Source of the DNA: Gammaproteobacteria bacterium
GTDB taxonomy: Bacteria; Pseudomonadota; Gammaproteobacteria; Steroidobacterales; Steroidobacteraceae
NCBI GenBank assembly: GCA_947469285.1
Contig: CANIOW010000013.1
Coordinates: 1-64,000, forward strand
DNA length: 64,000 nucleotides
Direction of reading: 5' to 3'
Position numbers and translations under genes: made by a program. Numbering within the stretch: the stretch's first letter is position 1; the number at the start of each line of letters is the position of its first letter. Shown piece after piece: positions 24,580-32,631 of this stretch. Below the pieces are notes generated by a model. The model did not search any database and was not told the DNA's origin. It saw only the letters and a list, made by a program, of their open reading frames with translations.

Positions 24580-25844
24580 GCGGTCACGACCTCGCGTGAA
24601 TCCGCGTCGTCGCCCGACGGCGTGTTGACGAGCCCCAGAAATGCCAAGCCCCCGAGCAAAAGTGGCACAACCGCACACCACGTGAACGCTGTCGCCCAGC
24701 CAAGACGAGGGGCAAGGTAGCTCAGTAGCAACGGCGAAATAAGCCACGCAGTGGTAACAGCTAGCGATCCGGTAATCGCAGTTGCCGTCGCCCGGACAGC
24801 GGTCGGAAACAGCTCGCCGATCAAGGGCATACGCACTGCCTCCGAGCCATAAAAGAACACAATCGATATTCCGAGTCCCAGAATCAGTGTAGCTTCGCCC
24901 TGAGCGAACCACAGCGTGGCTGCAAAGGCTACGGCACCGGCGAAAATCCAAATGATCAGGGTGTTGCGCCGAGTGGTCACAAACTCGCCGACGTACGACG
25001 CCGCCAGATACCCGATAGCGCCGATCGCGTACGAGTAGCCGGCGATGCGGCTCGCCTCGGCGGGGACAAAACCGTGGGCCTGAACGAGGTAGGTGGGTAA
25101 AAAATAGGTCGTGCTGCCGATGGCAAGACTGATCAAGAAACTCCCGCCGAAGCACACCAGGGAGCGACGCTTCAGATCTGGCATAAAAAGCCGCCGAATC
25201 CGGTCCGCCGCGCGTGTCGGTATATCGACAGAAGACTTCTCCTGCTCGAACTTCGGAGACTCTGGGAGTAGCCATCCAAACACCGGTGCCAGCGCTGCCA
25301 CGACAAAACCTGCGTAGAAGATCGAGCGCCAACCGTATGCGGCAATCATCGGCGCCGCAATCAGGGAAGCGAACGCAAAGCCAAGCGGGTACCCCATCTG
25401 CAAAAGGCCAGAGATGAACCCTCGATAACGGCTGGGTGCCGCCTCAACCACCAGTGTGTTCGCAATTGGGTACAGACCCGCACCCACCGCAAACCCTAGG
25501 ATGCGGAACATTCCGAGATACCAAAGAGACGGGGCCAACGCGTGCGCACCGGCGCAGAGTGATGAAATTGCCAGTAGCGCAACGAACACGCGGCGACGAC
25601 CGAAATGGTCCGCCGCTAAACCCGCCATGACCACGGTCGCGCTCGCTGCAAGAAAGGACAGCGACAGGAGCTGGCCGATCACCTCGAGGCCAATACCAAA
25701 CTCTGCCGTAATGTCTGGGATCGCGTAAGAGAACAGCGACTGGTCAGCTGTCGATAGCGTCACGCCAGCAATGCTAACCGCCATGACCAGCACCAAGCGA
25801 CGGTCCAGAGAGGCGCGAATATCTGTCCAGGAGAACGCGCGCAC
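24576..25844 (-). CDS. MFS transporter (metabolite:proton symporter type)
   Basis: A 12-helix major facilitator of about 422 residues. The loop 2-3 motif is GLAADHFGRRRVF, and sugar-porter-like LLPESPKFEQE follows helix 6. Helix 1 contains TADQSLFSYAIPDI. It is homologous to the transporter at 37073-38365: both have TRRNT-IIW in the second half and an acidic Asp in helix 1. The start is uncertain; I propose the GTG at 25844, because longer in-frame starts lie inside the CMD-like gene. As the last gene of the left arm it probably imports a hydrophilic metabolite into the cytoplasm. Confidence 0.86.
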   Translation of the reverse strand: MRAFSWTDIRASLDRRLVLVMAVSIAGVTLSTADQSLFSYAIPDITAEFGIGLEVIGQLLSLSFLAASATVVMAGLAADHFGRRRVFVALLAISSLCAGAHALAPSLWYLGMFRILGFAVGAGLYPIANTLVVEAAPSRYRGFISGLLQMGYPLGFAFASLIAAPMIAAYGWRSIFYAGFVVAALAPVFGWLLPESPKFEQEKSSVDIPTRAADRIRRLFMPDLKRRSLVCFGGSFLISLAIGSTTYFLPTYLVQAHGFVPAEASRIAGYSYAIGAIGYLAASYVGEFVTTRRNTLIIWIFAGAVAFAATLWFAQGEATLILGLGISIVFFYGSEAVRMPLIGELFPTAVRATATAITGSLAVTTAWLISPLLLSYLAPRLGWATAFTWCAVVPLLLGGLAFLGLVNTPSGDDADSREVVTA

Positions 25845-25848
25845 AGGC

Positions 25849-26268
25849 TTACCAAGCCACAGTTGGTTTACCGATGGACAGGAGGAACGCCTGATGCTCG
25901 GCATACCCCTGCTCCACCAAACGGCGTGCAACTCCCGCAGCCGGGAACCCCCCTTCGAGGCCCGCAAGCAGTAACGAGCCTTCAACCTCAGCTCGCGAGA
26001 CACCGTGATGAATCGCGGCACGCACAAAATAACGGACGTCCTGATGAACCGCCGCGCATACCGAAATCGCGATCAGCAGCTTAACTTTGAGTTCAGGGAC
26101 TGGAAAATCCCAGATATTTGGCGCGATGCGACACATCAACACAAGATTGAAGTGGCCCTCGCCCAATTGCTCCGCAAGGACCGCCCCATAGTCATCGCCA
26201 AAGATTCGCCGAAACATGCGAAGGGCATTCTCACGCTCTGCGGCGCTAATTTGAAGAAGGTCAGACAA
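25849..26268 (-). CDS. Carboxymuconolactone-decarboxylase/AhpD-fold small protein
   Basis: An all-helical protein of about 139 residues with the CMD-family pattern LKVKLLIAISVCAAVHQDVRYFVRAAIHHGVSRAEVEGSLLLAGLEGG in outline. The peroxidase CxxC of AhpD is absent, so disulfide chemistry is unlikely; a decarboxylase-like or binding role remains possible. I propose the TTG at 26268, which overlaps the M24 stop by 8 bases and has GGGAG upstream. The cluster has a second, distant CMD-like gene (30888-31262). Confidence 0.72.
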   Translation of the reverse strand: MSDLLQISAAERENALRMFRRIFGDDYGAVLAEQLGEGHFNLVLMCRIAPNIWDFPVPELKVKLLIAISVCAAVHQDVRYFVRAAIHHGVSRAEVEGSLLLAGLEGGFPAAGVARRLVEQGYAEHQAFLLSIGKPTVAW

Positions 26269-27469
26269 GCAACAGCTCCCGCGGCAGATCGTAAAGCCGC
26301 TCCGCGCCATTTCGGGTGATCAGCATGCTTTCCTCGAAGAACATGCCCCCCCACCCGATCTCGTGGAGTTCCATGTCAAAGTTCAACACCATGTTTTCCA
26401 CGATTTTGAAGTCGCCTAGCTGGCCGCCGGCAATGAACGGCACCTCAATATGATCGAGGCCGATCCCATGCGTGAACGCAAGTTCAAACGTCGGAATTCC
26501 GGAACGTCGTACTGCGGCGATCGTCTGATCTCGCAACACCGCGGTACTGGCACCGGGGCAAAGACCCCCATAAGCCACTTCGATGCCGGCTTCGTAGGCT
26601 GCCCAGTATCTCTTCAGCTTGGCGCTCGGCTCACCCAGAACGGCGGTGCGCTGCGCATCCCCCATATACCGCTGCCACTTGAGCATGGCATCGAAGCAAA
26701 TCTGATCTCCTTCTTGAATCGGATAGCGCTTGTTGACTCGACCTGCTCCTGCACTGCGCGGACCTGCGCCGTTGAATGTAGCAAAGACGCGCGCGCCCTG
26801 CGACGCGACGGAGACTTCATAAGCCCGGTAAACATCTTCCCACGTCGCGCCATGGCGAATGGCAGACACTGCCGACTGAATGGCAATCGCGTTCTTGCGA
26901 GCGCTTTCCCGCAATAAGACAATTTCATCCGGCGTCTTGACCATCCGGATTTCGATCAAGAGATTGCTAGCATCTACCACTTTCGCGCCGTCGAGCGTAG
27001 TACCCAGCGCCGCGGCGAACCGCGTATCGTCTAGCCCGATATGGCCAGTTGTCAGTCCTTTCTCGCGCATTGCCGCCGCTGCTGCTTCCATGACCCCGGA
27101 ATACGGCCGCGCTTCGAGTCTGTGTACCCATTTCGCGATCTCGATATCGGACGGATCGGTCAGTGGTTGGTCGGGATTGAAGGTATGCACCTTCAAAACA
27201 CCGCCATAGATCCCAAAGTAATACATCCGAACATCAGGCATCCACGATGGCCGCTCCACTAGCACTGCCGCTTCAATCTCCGTCACGATCAAGCATGGTT
27301 CGATCGATCGATCGCGCGGTAAAATTGCGCACGCTACCCACGGCACATCGTAGAGAAAGTCCGATTCATAGTCGCTGAGGTAGTAGACGTTATTGGACGA
27401 GACGACGACAAGAGCCGACAGCCCTTCTCGATCCATAATCTCGTCAGCGCGATCCCGGTTAAGCAACAT
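26261..27469 (-). CDS. M24 metallopeptidase-fold protein (Xaa-Pro peptidase/creatinase-like)
   Basis: A 402-residue protein with a creatinase N-terminal domain (1-170) and a pita-bread M24 domain. Metal ligands line up with aminopeptidase P: D260 and D271 (FDAMLKWQRYMGD), H334 (THGIG), and acidic residues near 365-367 and 379-380 (NFDMELHE, FFEES). The second-last ligand may be Asp instead of Glu. Members hydrolyse X-Pro peptides, creatine or ectoine derivatives, or cleave other small polar compounds. The start MLLNRDRADEIMDREGL at 27469 lies 4 bases after the bicupin stop. The same gene type recurs in the right arm and at 58779. Confidence 0.85.
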   Translation of the reverse strand: MLLNRDRADEIMDREGLSALVVVSSNNVYYLSDYESDFLYDVPWVACAILPRDRSIEPCLIVTEIEAAVLVERPSWMPDVRMYYFGIYGGVLKVHTFNPDQPLTDPSDIEIAKWVHRLEARPYSGVMEAAAAAMREKGLTTGHIGLDDTRFAAALGTTLDGAKVVDASNLLIEIRMVKTPDEIVLLRESARKNAIAIQSAVSAIRHGATWEDVYRAYEVSVASQGARVFATFNGAGPRSAGAGRVNKRYPIQEGDQICFDAMLKWQRYMGDAQRTAVLGEPSAKLKRYWAAYEAGIEVAYGGLCPGASTAVLRDQTIAAVRRSGIPTFELAFTHGIGLDHIEVPFIAGGQLGDFKIVENMVLNFDMELHEIGWGGMFFEESMLITRNGAERLYDLPRELLLV

Positions 27470-27473
27470 GACG

Positions 27474-28337
27474 TTACCGGTACCTTTCCGATGCAAAATA
27501 GTTCCCGACGCGGGTTTCCCAGTCGTCGACGTCGCTATAGATACCAGTGTAGTAGTCGGATAGGTAGATTAGGAACAGCGCTCCGTTCTGTGTACATACC
27601 GGACCATGACGAATCCCCGGCGGCCGACCGATGTAGAAGTCTTTGTGCAGTACGAGATTCTCTTTGAAGTCCTCGCGTTTGTGGTCGTAGGTGAGACCGA
27701 TATAGCAATCCCCGGCGATCAAGTACAGACACTCATTGTGAGGATGGTGTTCGGTGCCTGGATCTACAAACCCCGGCGAAAGGACCGTCAACGCAACGAC
27801 CTCCTTGGTACCATCATCCTTTCGAAGCGCCTTGGTGAGAACGCCGGGTGGGCGCGCTTCTTTCCCGGTGCGCGGGTCGACCCAGGTGGACTTCTTGACG
27901 ATGTCCTTCATGGGATCCACCCACGGACGCTTCCAGGTATCGGTATGGGGGACATATCGATCGAGATTTGTTCCGGCGCGCGTTTCAGCACTGGCCTCGA
28001 ACACGTACGGCCTGTCGGTAAAGACGAGCACCTTCGCTCCCGTGGCGGAGACGACTGGCCCATAGGCCATGCCCGCGGGAATGTAAGTATAGGCACCAGT
28101 CGCAAATGACTGATCATCGATCTGCACTTGTCCTTCAAGGACGTACAAATCCAAAGACGCCGCATTGCAACCCCGCGGACAGTGCCAGCCAGCCGGAACC
28201 TCCAGCACAAGATGCTGGCCCCCGGTCTTCAGCTCAACCGTCAGCGTCCGGGCGATTACGCCCGGGGCAGTTCCCCCGTTGAGGGGAAAGGTCTCCGCCC
28301 GACTCACGTCAAGGCAATCCTGTCGTTGCATGGCCAT
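27474..28337 (-). CDS. Bicupin, ChrR/DUF4437-like
   Basis: A 287-residue double cupin. The C-terminal barrel has a good metal site, TEHHPHNECLYLIAGD (HxHxxxE type) with RPPGIRHGPV as the second motif. The N-terminal barrel (about 20-115) has lost the histidines. Such proteins include dioxygenases, isomerases and ligand sensors. The ATG at 28337 shares its A with the hydrolase stop (TGATG), with GAGGAG just upstream, so translation is coupled. The nearest relative in the window is the cupin at 34759-35571; both sit next to an M24 gene. Confidence 0.8.
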   Translation of the reverse strand: MAMQRQDCLDVSRAETFPLNGGTAPGVIARTLTVELKTGGQHLVLEVPAGWHCPRGCNAASLDLYVLEGQVQIDDQSFATGAYTYIPAGMAYGPVVSATGAKVLVFTDRPYVFEASAETRAGTNLDRYVPHTDTWKRPWVDPMKDIVKKSTWVDPRTGKEARPPGVLTKALRKDDGTKEVVALTVLSPGFVDPGTEHHPHNECLYLIAGDCYIGLTYDHKREDFKENLVLHKDFYIGRPPGIRHGPVCTQNGALFLIYLSDYYTGIYSDVDDWETRVGNYFASERYR

Positions 28338-29218
28338 CAGCGTGAACTCCTCGTAGCAGTCACCGGCTTGCGGGTGGAACGGGCAGGCCGATCCAGCGCG
28401 TTCAGGAACTTGTTCACCGCAGCGCAGCAATCTTTTGGCCGGGTGATCATGCAATACGTACTACCGGCGCCCTTGATGGTCGCAAGTTCAACATCTGGCT
28501 TCAACGCCAGGAATCCATCCACGAGTGTTTTGTAACTCGCAGAGTTAAGTTTCTCGTCGCTGTTCAACGCGCTTTCGTCACCCATTAGCAATAGCGTCGG
28601 GCATCGGATGTTCGGTAGGTCTCCAGTGAGGTCGACGTTGCTATACGCCTCTAGCACTGCATCGATCGTTGCCAGATTCACGTTGGTGCGGTAGCAGCCT
28701 TTCGCCCACCGCTCGTAGCTAATGCCTTCCTTGGAGTAAAGCAGCTTGGGTGGCAGCACGACTCCAGCAAAGAGTCTGGACAGAGTTTCGATGCCAAAAA
28801 CTCTCCCAACTCCGGCAGAGACTCGATAAATTTCTTTCCATGTCTGGTCCGCGCGAACAAACGGGTACGCGACGAGCGCATGCATCACTTCAGGGTATTT
28901 AGCGGCGAACCGCAGCCCAATAGAGGACCCAGTAGACGTGCACCAGAGACTGATCTTTTTGATTCCCTCGTGATCGAGAATCGCCTTTAGGTCATCAACC
29001 CATCGTTCGGTCGAATACGGACCGGATTGACTCCAACCAGATTTACCGACGCCGCGATAATGCCAATGCAATATTCGACGGTGCGGCACTAGGTGTGGGT
29101 CGCAGAACTCAAACTGTTTATCGACCAGTGCGAATCCGCCAATCATCACGAGCGGAATCTCTCCTTGACCCCGAAGTTGGTACCAGAGATCTACTCCATC
29201 GACACGTATCTTCGGCAT
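28337..29218 (-). CDS. Alpha/beta-hydrolase-fold protein lacking the usual catalytic histidine
   Basis: A 293-residue alpha/beta hydrolase. The nucleophile elbow is LWCTSTGSSIG with S95 and a Cys (93) in place of the first elbow Gly. The acid is probably D214 (LLMGDESAL). At the family histidine motif (GAGH) the chain reads IKGAGSTYCMITRP, so Ser253 stands in the histidine position. No nearby His substitutes for it. Either the protein is not a conventional esterase, or it uses a different base. It lies between the ADC-like gene (11-base gap) and the bicupin (1-base overlap). Confidence 0.82.
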   Translation of the reverse strand: MPKIRVDGVDLWYQLRGQGEIPLVMIGGFALVDKQFEFCDPHLVPHRRILHWHYRGVGKSGWSQSGPYSTERWVDDLKAILDHEGIKKISLWCTSTGSSIGLRFAAKYPEVMHALVAYPFVRADQTWKEIYRVSAGVGRVFGIETLSRLFAGVVLPPKLLYSKEGISYERWAKGCYRTNVNLATIDAVLEAYSNVDLTGDLPNIRCPTLLLMGDESALNSDEKLNSASYKTLVDGFLALKPDVELATIKGAGSTYCMITRPKDCCAAVNKFLNALDRPARSTRKPVTATRSSR

Positions 29219-29229
29219 TGATCTTCCCC

Positions 29230-30057
29230 TCAGCTCAAGTAGTCGTGGATGACCCGCACACCGTGCAGACGAAATCCCATGGGCATCCAGTAGCCGCCGT
29301 ACACCTCGCGCGGTTGGATGGGCATAAGTTCTTCATTGTCGGCCTCGAAAAATTTAAGCGTTGCCGGCCCATGCAGCACGTCTCCAAATACGGTGTCTGT
29401 CATCACCATTTGAGTCAGGTCGTGCACCAGCGGTCGACCACGGGGCGGGACATCGCAATCTGGGAAGTGGCGTTCGCATGTCAGTGGCAGATGACGCGTA
29501 TAAAAGTCCATCGCCGAGGACGGCGATGTGTGCTGCGGCGAGAAGTTGATGTCGACGAGCTTTTCACCGTGGCGGGACACCGTTCGTCGCAAGCGACTGC
29601 CTAGCACAGCGGTCTGGCCCCCACCCGGCATCAACGGGTGCAATCCGCTTTGCTCAATCGTGGCAAACTTCGAACAGGCACCGAGAAACCAGCTGAGCGC
29701 AACGAGCCAGTCCCGATCACCCCATTGAAAGGCGGAGTACATCGTTCGAGTACCGTTGAGTAGGCAGGGCACTCCGATGACACAGACGTTGTAGTGCGTA
29801 CGGGCAGGACCCATGTTGGCCGGATCTAAGCTTTCGGGATAACAGCGCAGGTGTGGCGTCCAGAGAAACACCTCACCCGAGTCATCCGCCTGTTTCAGTG
29901 GCGCCGGCAGCAGCGCCGCCAGAGCCTTCGGATCTGCTCGAAAGTGAATCACGAGCAAGTCGCCAGCGAACGCCCACGGCAGCGACGGCACCATCGACGC
30001 CTCGCCGCGCGGTGAAAAAGGCCTAGTGAATCCGCGCCCCAGATCCTGAAGGCTCAT
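29230..30057 (-). CDS. Acetoacetate-decarboxylase-like protein
   Basis: A 275-residue protein of the acetoacetate decarboxylase superfamily: PSLPWAFAGDLLVIHFRADPKALAALLPAPL near the N-terminus and PREVYGGYWMPMGF near the C-terminus. The Schiff-base lysine may be the K of FLGACSKFATIEQ, by position after the strand equivalent to REIxGxPKK, but the second Lys of the canonical pair is lost. The superfamily also contains aldolase-dehydratases. I chose the ATG at 30057 (MSLQDLGRGFTRPF), which overlaps the cupin stop as ATGA; earlier starts lie inside that gene. Confidence 0.72.
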   Translation of the reverse strand: MSLQDLGRGFTRPFSPRGEASMVPSLPWAFAGDLLVIHFRADPKALAALLPAPLKQADDSGEVFLWTPHLRCYPESLDPANMGPARTHYNVCVIGVPCLLNGTRTMYSAFQWGDRDWLVALSWFLGACSKFATIEQSGLHPLMPGGGQTAVLGSRLRRTVSRHGEKLVDINFSPQHTSPSSAMDFYTRHLPLTCERHFPDCDVPPRGRPLVHDLTQMVMTDTVFGDVLHGPATLKFFEADNEELMPIQPREVYGGYWMPMGFRLHGVRVIHDYLS

Positions 30058-30884
30058 GTGATGGATCCCCATGGCTGGCTCAATGGATGCGAATCGCCTC
30101 CGCTCGCGAGGTACCGACGACTGCGCTCCGCAGCCCATTCGGGCGAGTCGAACTTGAAGTCGATGCGCCGCTCGCCGCGGCAGAACCACGTGGCACCGGG
30201 AACAGTAGCCTGTGGACCATGCGGCCGCAAACCCGGTCGAAAGATGTAGGTGCCTGCCGTAACCAACCCGGTGTTGCCCATCAAGAACTCGCCCTCGAGC
30301 AGCAGCAACTCTTCCCAGGTGTCGTGGGACTCCAACCGAGGATCGGACCATGCCGGCCCGTGTCTCGTCAGCAAGGTGTACGCACCGGTCTCTGGGTGTT
30401 CCCGCAAGAACTTCACCCCCAATCCCGGACCCGTATCCTCTGCTGAGCGGCCTTCAAAGGACGGCGGGGGTAGCCAGGGTAAAGCGGGAATATGGGTAGG
30501 ACCAATGCGCCACATCGGCGCTGAAGTTCCGTTTGGCGTCCAGTGGCTGGGACCCGCAGACATCCACACGAGCTCGCAACCGCTTTCGCTATCGAGCAAG
30601 GGTATTGAGACGCCTGGCTCATAGACCGCATAGTCCCCGGCGCGGAGTACCGTCGTTCCCCACGTCAGCTCACCACGCAGTACCAGCAACTCGATCTCGA
30701 CCGTGAACGAACCGAGGTTAGGCCAATGCCAACGAGGGGGAATCTGCAAGTACAGCGACTCGGCTCCCGACACCGGGTCCGAGCTCAGCCGTGATAGGCG
30801 AGCCCCGGAGGCAACCCCATCAATACACCAGACATCCTCGGCGATGCTACCGAGCGTGAGGTACTCAACATGGCCACGGCTCAT
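30054..30884 (-). CDS. Cupin-domain protein, ChrR/DUF4437-like
   Basis: This 276-residue bicupin (MSRGHVEYLTLGSIAEDVW) has a C-terminal barrel with RLESHDTWEELLLLEGEF and FRPGLRPHGP, matching the two-motif layout of the other cupins of the cluster. The N-terminal barrel (IPPRWHWPNLGSFTVEIELLVLRGEL) also keeps a His and a Glu. It has fewer histidines than the bicupin at 27474, so metal binding is less certain. It is the third large cupin of the cluster and is coupled to the ADC-like gene by a 4-base overlap. Function unknown. Confidence 0.75.
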   Translation of the reverse strand: MSRGHVEYLTLGSIAEDVWCIDGVASGARLSRLSSDPVSGAESLYLQIPPRWHWPNLGSFTVEIELLVLRGELTWGTTVLRAGDYAVYEPGVSIPLLDSESGCELVWMSAGPSHWTPNGTSAPMWRIGPTHIPALPWLPPPSFEGRSAEDTGPGLGVKFLREHPETGAYTLLTRHGPAWSDPRLESHDTWEELLLLEGEFLMGNTGLVTAGTYIFRPGLRPHGPQATVPGATWFCRGERRIDFKFDSPEWAAERSRRYLASGGDSHPLSQPWGSIT

Positions 30885-30887
30885 CGG

Positions 30888-31262
30888 TTACTGCCCAACC
30901 GCAGGGTCGTAGGCTTTAGTGAGGTATTGGACTGCCATTTCAGCGACTGGGAAGCCCGCCTCGAGGCCGGTCAACAGCAGGATCTCTTCTACCTCTTCAC
31001 GCGGAATCGCGTGGTAAGCGGCCATCTTCATGAAGAACTCCACCTCCGTGCGATTTAGGGCAGTGAAGACGCCAATACAACAGAGAATTTTTGTCCTGAT
31101 GTCGAGGCGATCCGATTCCCAAATCGGAGTCATCGCCTGAATGGCGAGGGAGTGGAAGTAAGCCGGGCGGGTCTTCTTGATCCAATGATAGGTTTCTTCG
31201 CCTCCTTCGGGACCCCACAATTTTAAGCACACTGCTTTGAACCGCGCTTCCATGGCTTCCAT
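30888..31262 (-). CDS. CMD/AhpD-fold small protein
   Basis: A 124-residue helical protein with the CMD-like block IRTKILCCIGVFTALNRTEVEFFMKMAAYHAIPREEVEEILLLTGLEAG in outline. It lacks a CxxC. The start at 31262 (MEAMEARFKAVCLKLWG) follows GAGGG at a suitable distance, and the earlier ATG at 31310 overlaps the methyltransferase. It is a distant paralog of the protein at 25849-26268; both arms of the fold end in GLE-GFP. It is encoded 3 bases before the cupin. Role unknown. Confidence 0.7.
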   Translation of the reverse strand: MEAMEARFKAVCLKLWGPEGGEETYHWIKKTRPAYFHSLAIQAMTPIWESDRLDIRTKILCCIGVFTALNRTEVEFFMKMAAYHAIPREEVEEILLLTGLEAGFPVAEMAVQYLTKAYDPAVGQ

Positions 31263-31287
31263 ACTCAGGCCCTCTTGAGAGTGATAA

Positions 31288-32382
31288 TTAAGCGTCCGCC
31301 CGCTTTTCACCGATAGTCATCCACCACGGATACGAACCGAAGAAATAGCTTTCTCCTGACCCCCACCCTGTCAGCTCGTTCGGTAGTGCTACGTCACGAA
31401 CAGATGTGAACCCGCCACGCTCAAACATCTCAACCCGATCGGACTGAAAAAACTCAGGAATGTAGGGATCGCTCATTCGACGTCCGGTTGAATCGAGCAG
31501 AAAGGCGGACAAGGGGCTGTAGCTCTCGCGCAAATCACGAAACGGCGGCGACTCCATGATGGCGAACACTCCGCCTGGGCGGAGTATTCGCAGTGCCTCG
31601 CGGACTGTGGCATCGCGTGCCTTGCGTGGAATCTCGTGAAACAACCAGACCGCGACCACCAGATCGACGCTTGAGTCTGGAAGTCGCGTGTCCTCAGCAT
31701 ATCGCTGGAGAAACCTGACACGTTTGCCGCGCGACTCAGCGAGTCGGTGACCGTACTTAAGCATAGCGGCGGCGTAATCTATGCCGAGAACCTCGGCGTC
31801 CGGATACAAATCGCAGTAGGGCAGCGTGCTCTTACCTACGCCACAACCTAGATCCACAATTCGTCGATAATCGCGGCGAGGAATGCCACGCGCCAACGCC
31901 CACCCCATTTCGTCGTGATCATCACGGTGAACGAGAAAAGGCCCGATCATCGTGTGATACAGCACGCCGGCAAACTCAGCGTGGTAGTTACCGGGTTGGG
32001 TATGAATATCAATGCTACGGTAGTAGGTCGGCGGCGACAGGGCCGGGTCAAGCTCTATGGAACCCAAAGCCCCTGGCTGATTAACTGCATCGAGCCAGTC
32101 GCGAACAGCAGTCTTCTGGCGCTCGATGGTCCCAAGCAAGGTGCGGAACAACCGGGCATGATTGTGAAACTCAAAAAACGCGCCGAATCGGTAGGATGGG
32201 CTGGGCTCCATGATTTCGGCAATCTCTCCGATGGTGGGCTTCTCCGAAGGCAAGCGTGACTGGTTCGTATGAAAGTGCTCGGTCATCGCCTTGCCGATCC
32301 CGGTGGAGTTGTAGCGCATCAGCGCCTCGACAAATTCGAGCTTGGCTCGCTCGGTGCAGGACGTCTGAATCGTTGACTCCAT
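31288..32382 (-). CDS. Class I SAM-dependent methyltransferase
   Basis: A 364-residue methyltransferase whose core lies in the C-terminal two-thirds: motif I IVDLGCGVGKSTLPY, motif II VLGIDYAAAML, then DSSVDLVVAVWLFHEIP and LRPGGVFAIMESPP. The first 150 residues form an extra helical domain that may bind the substrate. The ATG at 32382 follows GGGGAC. It is the first gene of the left arm, starting 249 bases from the divergent receptor. Methylation, or use of SAM in some other reaction, early in the pathway is possible; the acceptor is unknown. Confidence 0.86.
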   Translation of the reverse strand: MESTIQTSCTERAKLEFVEALMRYNSTGIGKAMTEHFHTNQSRLPSEKPTIGEIAEIMEPSPSYRFGAFFEFHNHARLFRTLLGTIERQKTAVRDWLDAVNQPGALGSIELDPALSPPTYYRSIDIHTQPGNYHAEFAGVLYHTMIGPFLVHRDDHDEMGWALARGIPRRDYRRIVDLGCGVGKSTLPYCDLYPDAEVLGIDYAAAMLKYGHRLAESRGKRVRFLQRYAEDTRLPDSSVDLVVAVWLFHEIPRKARDATVREALRILRPGGVFAIMESPPFRDLRESYSPLSAFLLDSTGRRMSDPYIPEFFQSDRVEMFERGGFTSVRDVALPNELTGWGSGESYFFGSYPWWMTIGEKRADA

Positions 32383-32412
32383 GTCGGTCCCCTGTGGAAT
32401 GTTCGTATTGCT

Positions 32413-32434
32413 AAACAATTCGATCGTATTGTTT
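32413..32434. promoter_or_regulatory. 22-bp palindrome between the two arms of the cupin/M24 cluster
   Basis: AAACAAT (32413-32419) and ATTGTTT (32428-32434) are perfect inverted arms around a CGATCG core (32421-32426). Only one of the eleven base pairs mismatches. The site lies 31 bases upstream of the methyltransferase start in an AT-rich 249-base gap and could control both arms. The size and symmetry fit a TetR dimer; the regulator at 23899-24579 is one candidate. Confidence 0.6.
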
Positions 32435-32631
32435 TTGTCAGATAAATGCAATATAGTCGTAACTAATTCTCAATACAAATAAACCAACTACCTTGTTTTT
32501 AAGCAAAGTTTTAGGGTTTCTACAAGAAATAAAGTAGGAAAAATAACCAGCCATATTGCTGGTTACCTTAATACCGAGATTCGTTTGGCGAACTCATGCT
32601 CGATGGTATTTTCAGGGGGGATTAGAAGATC

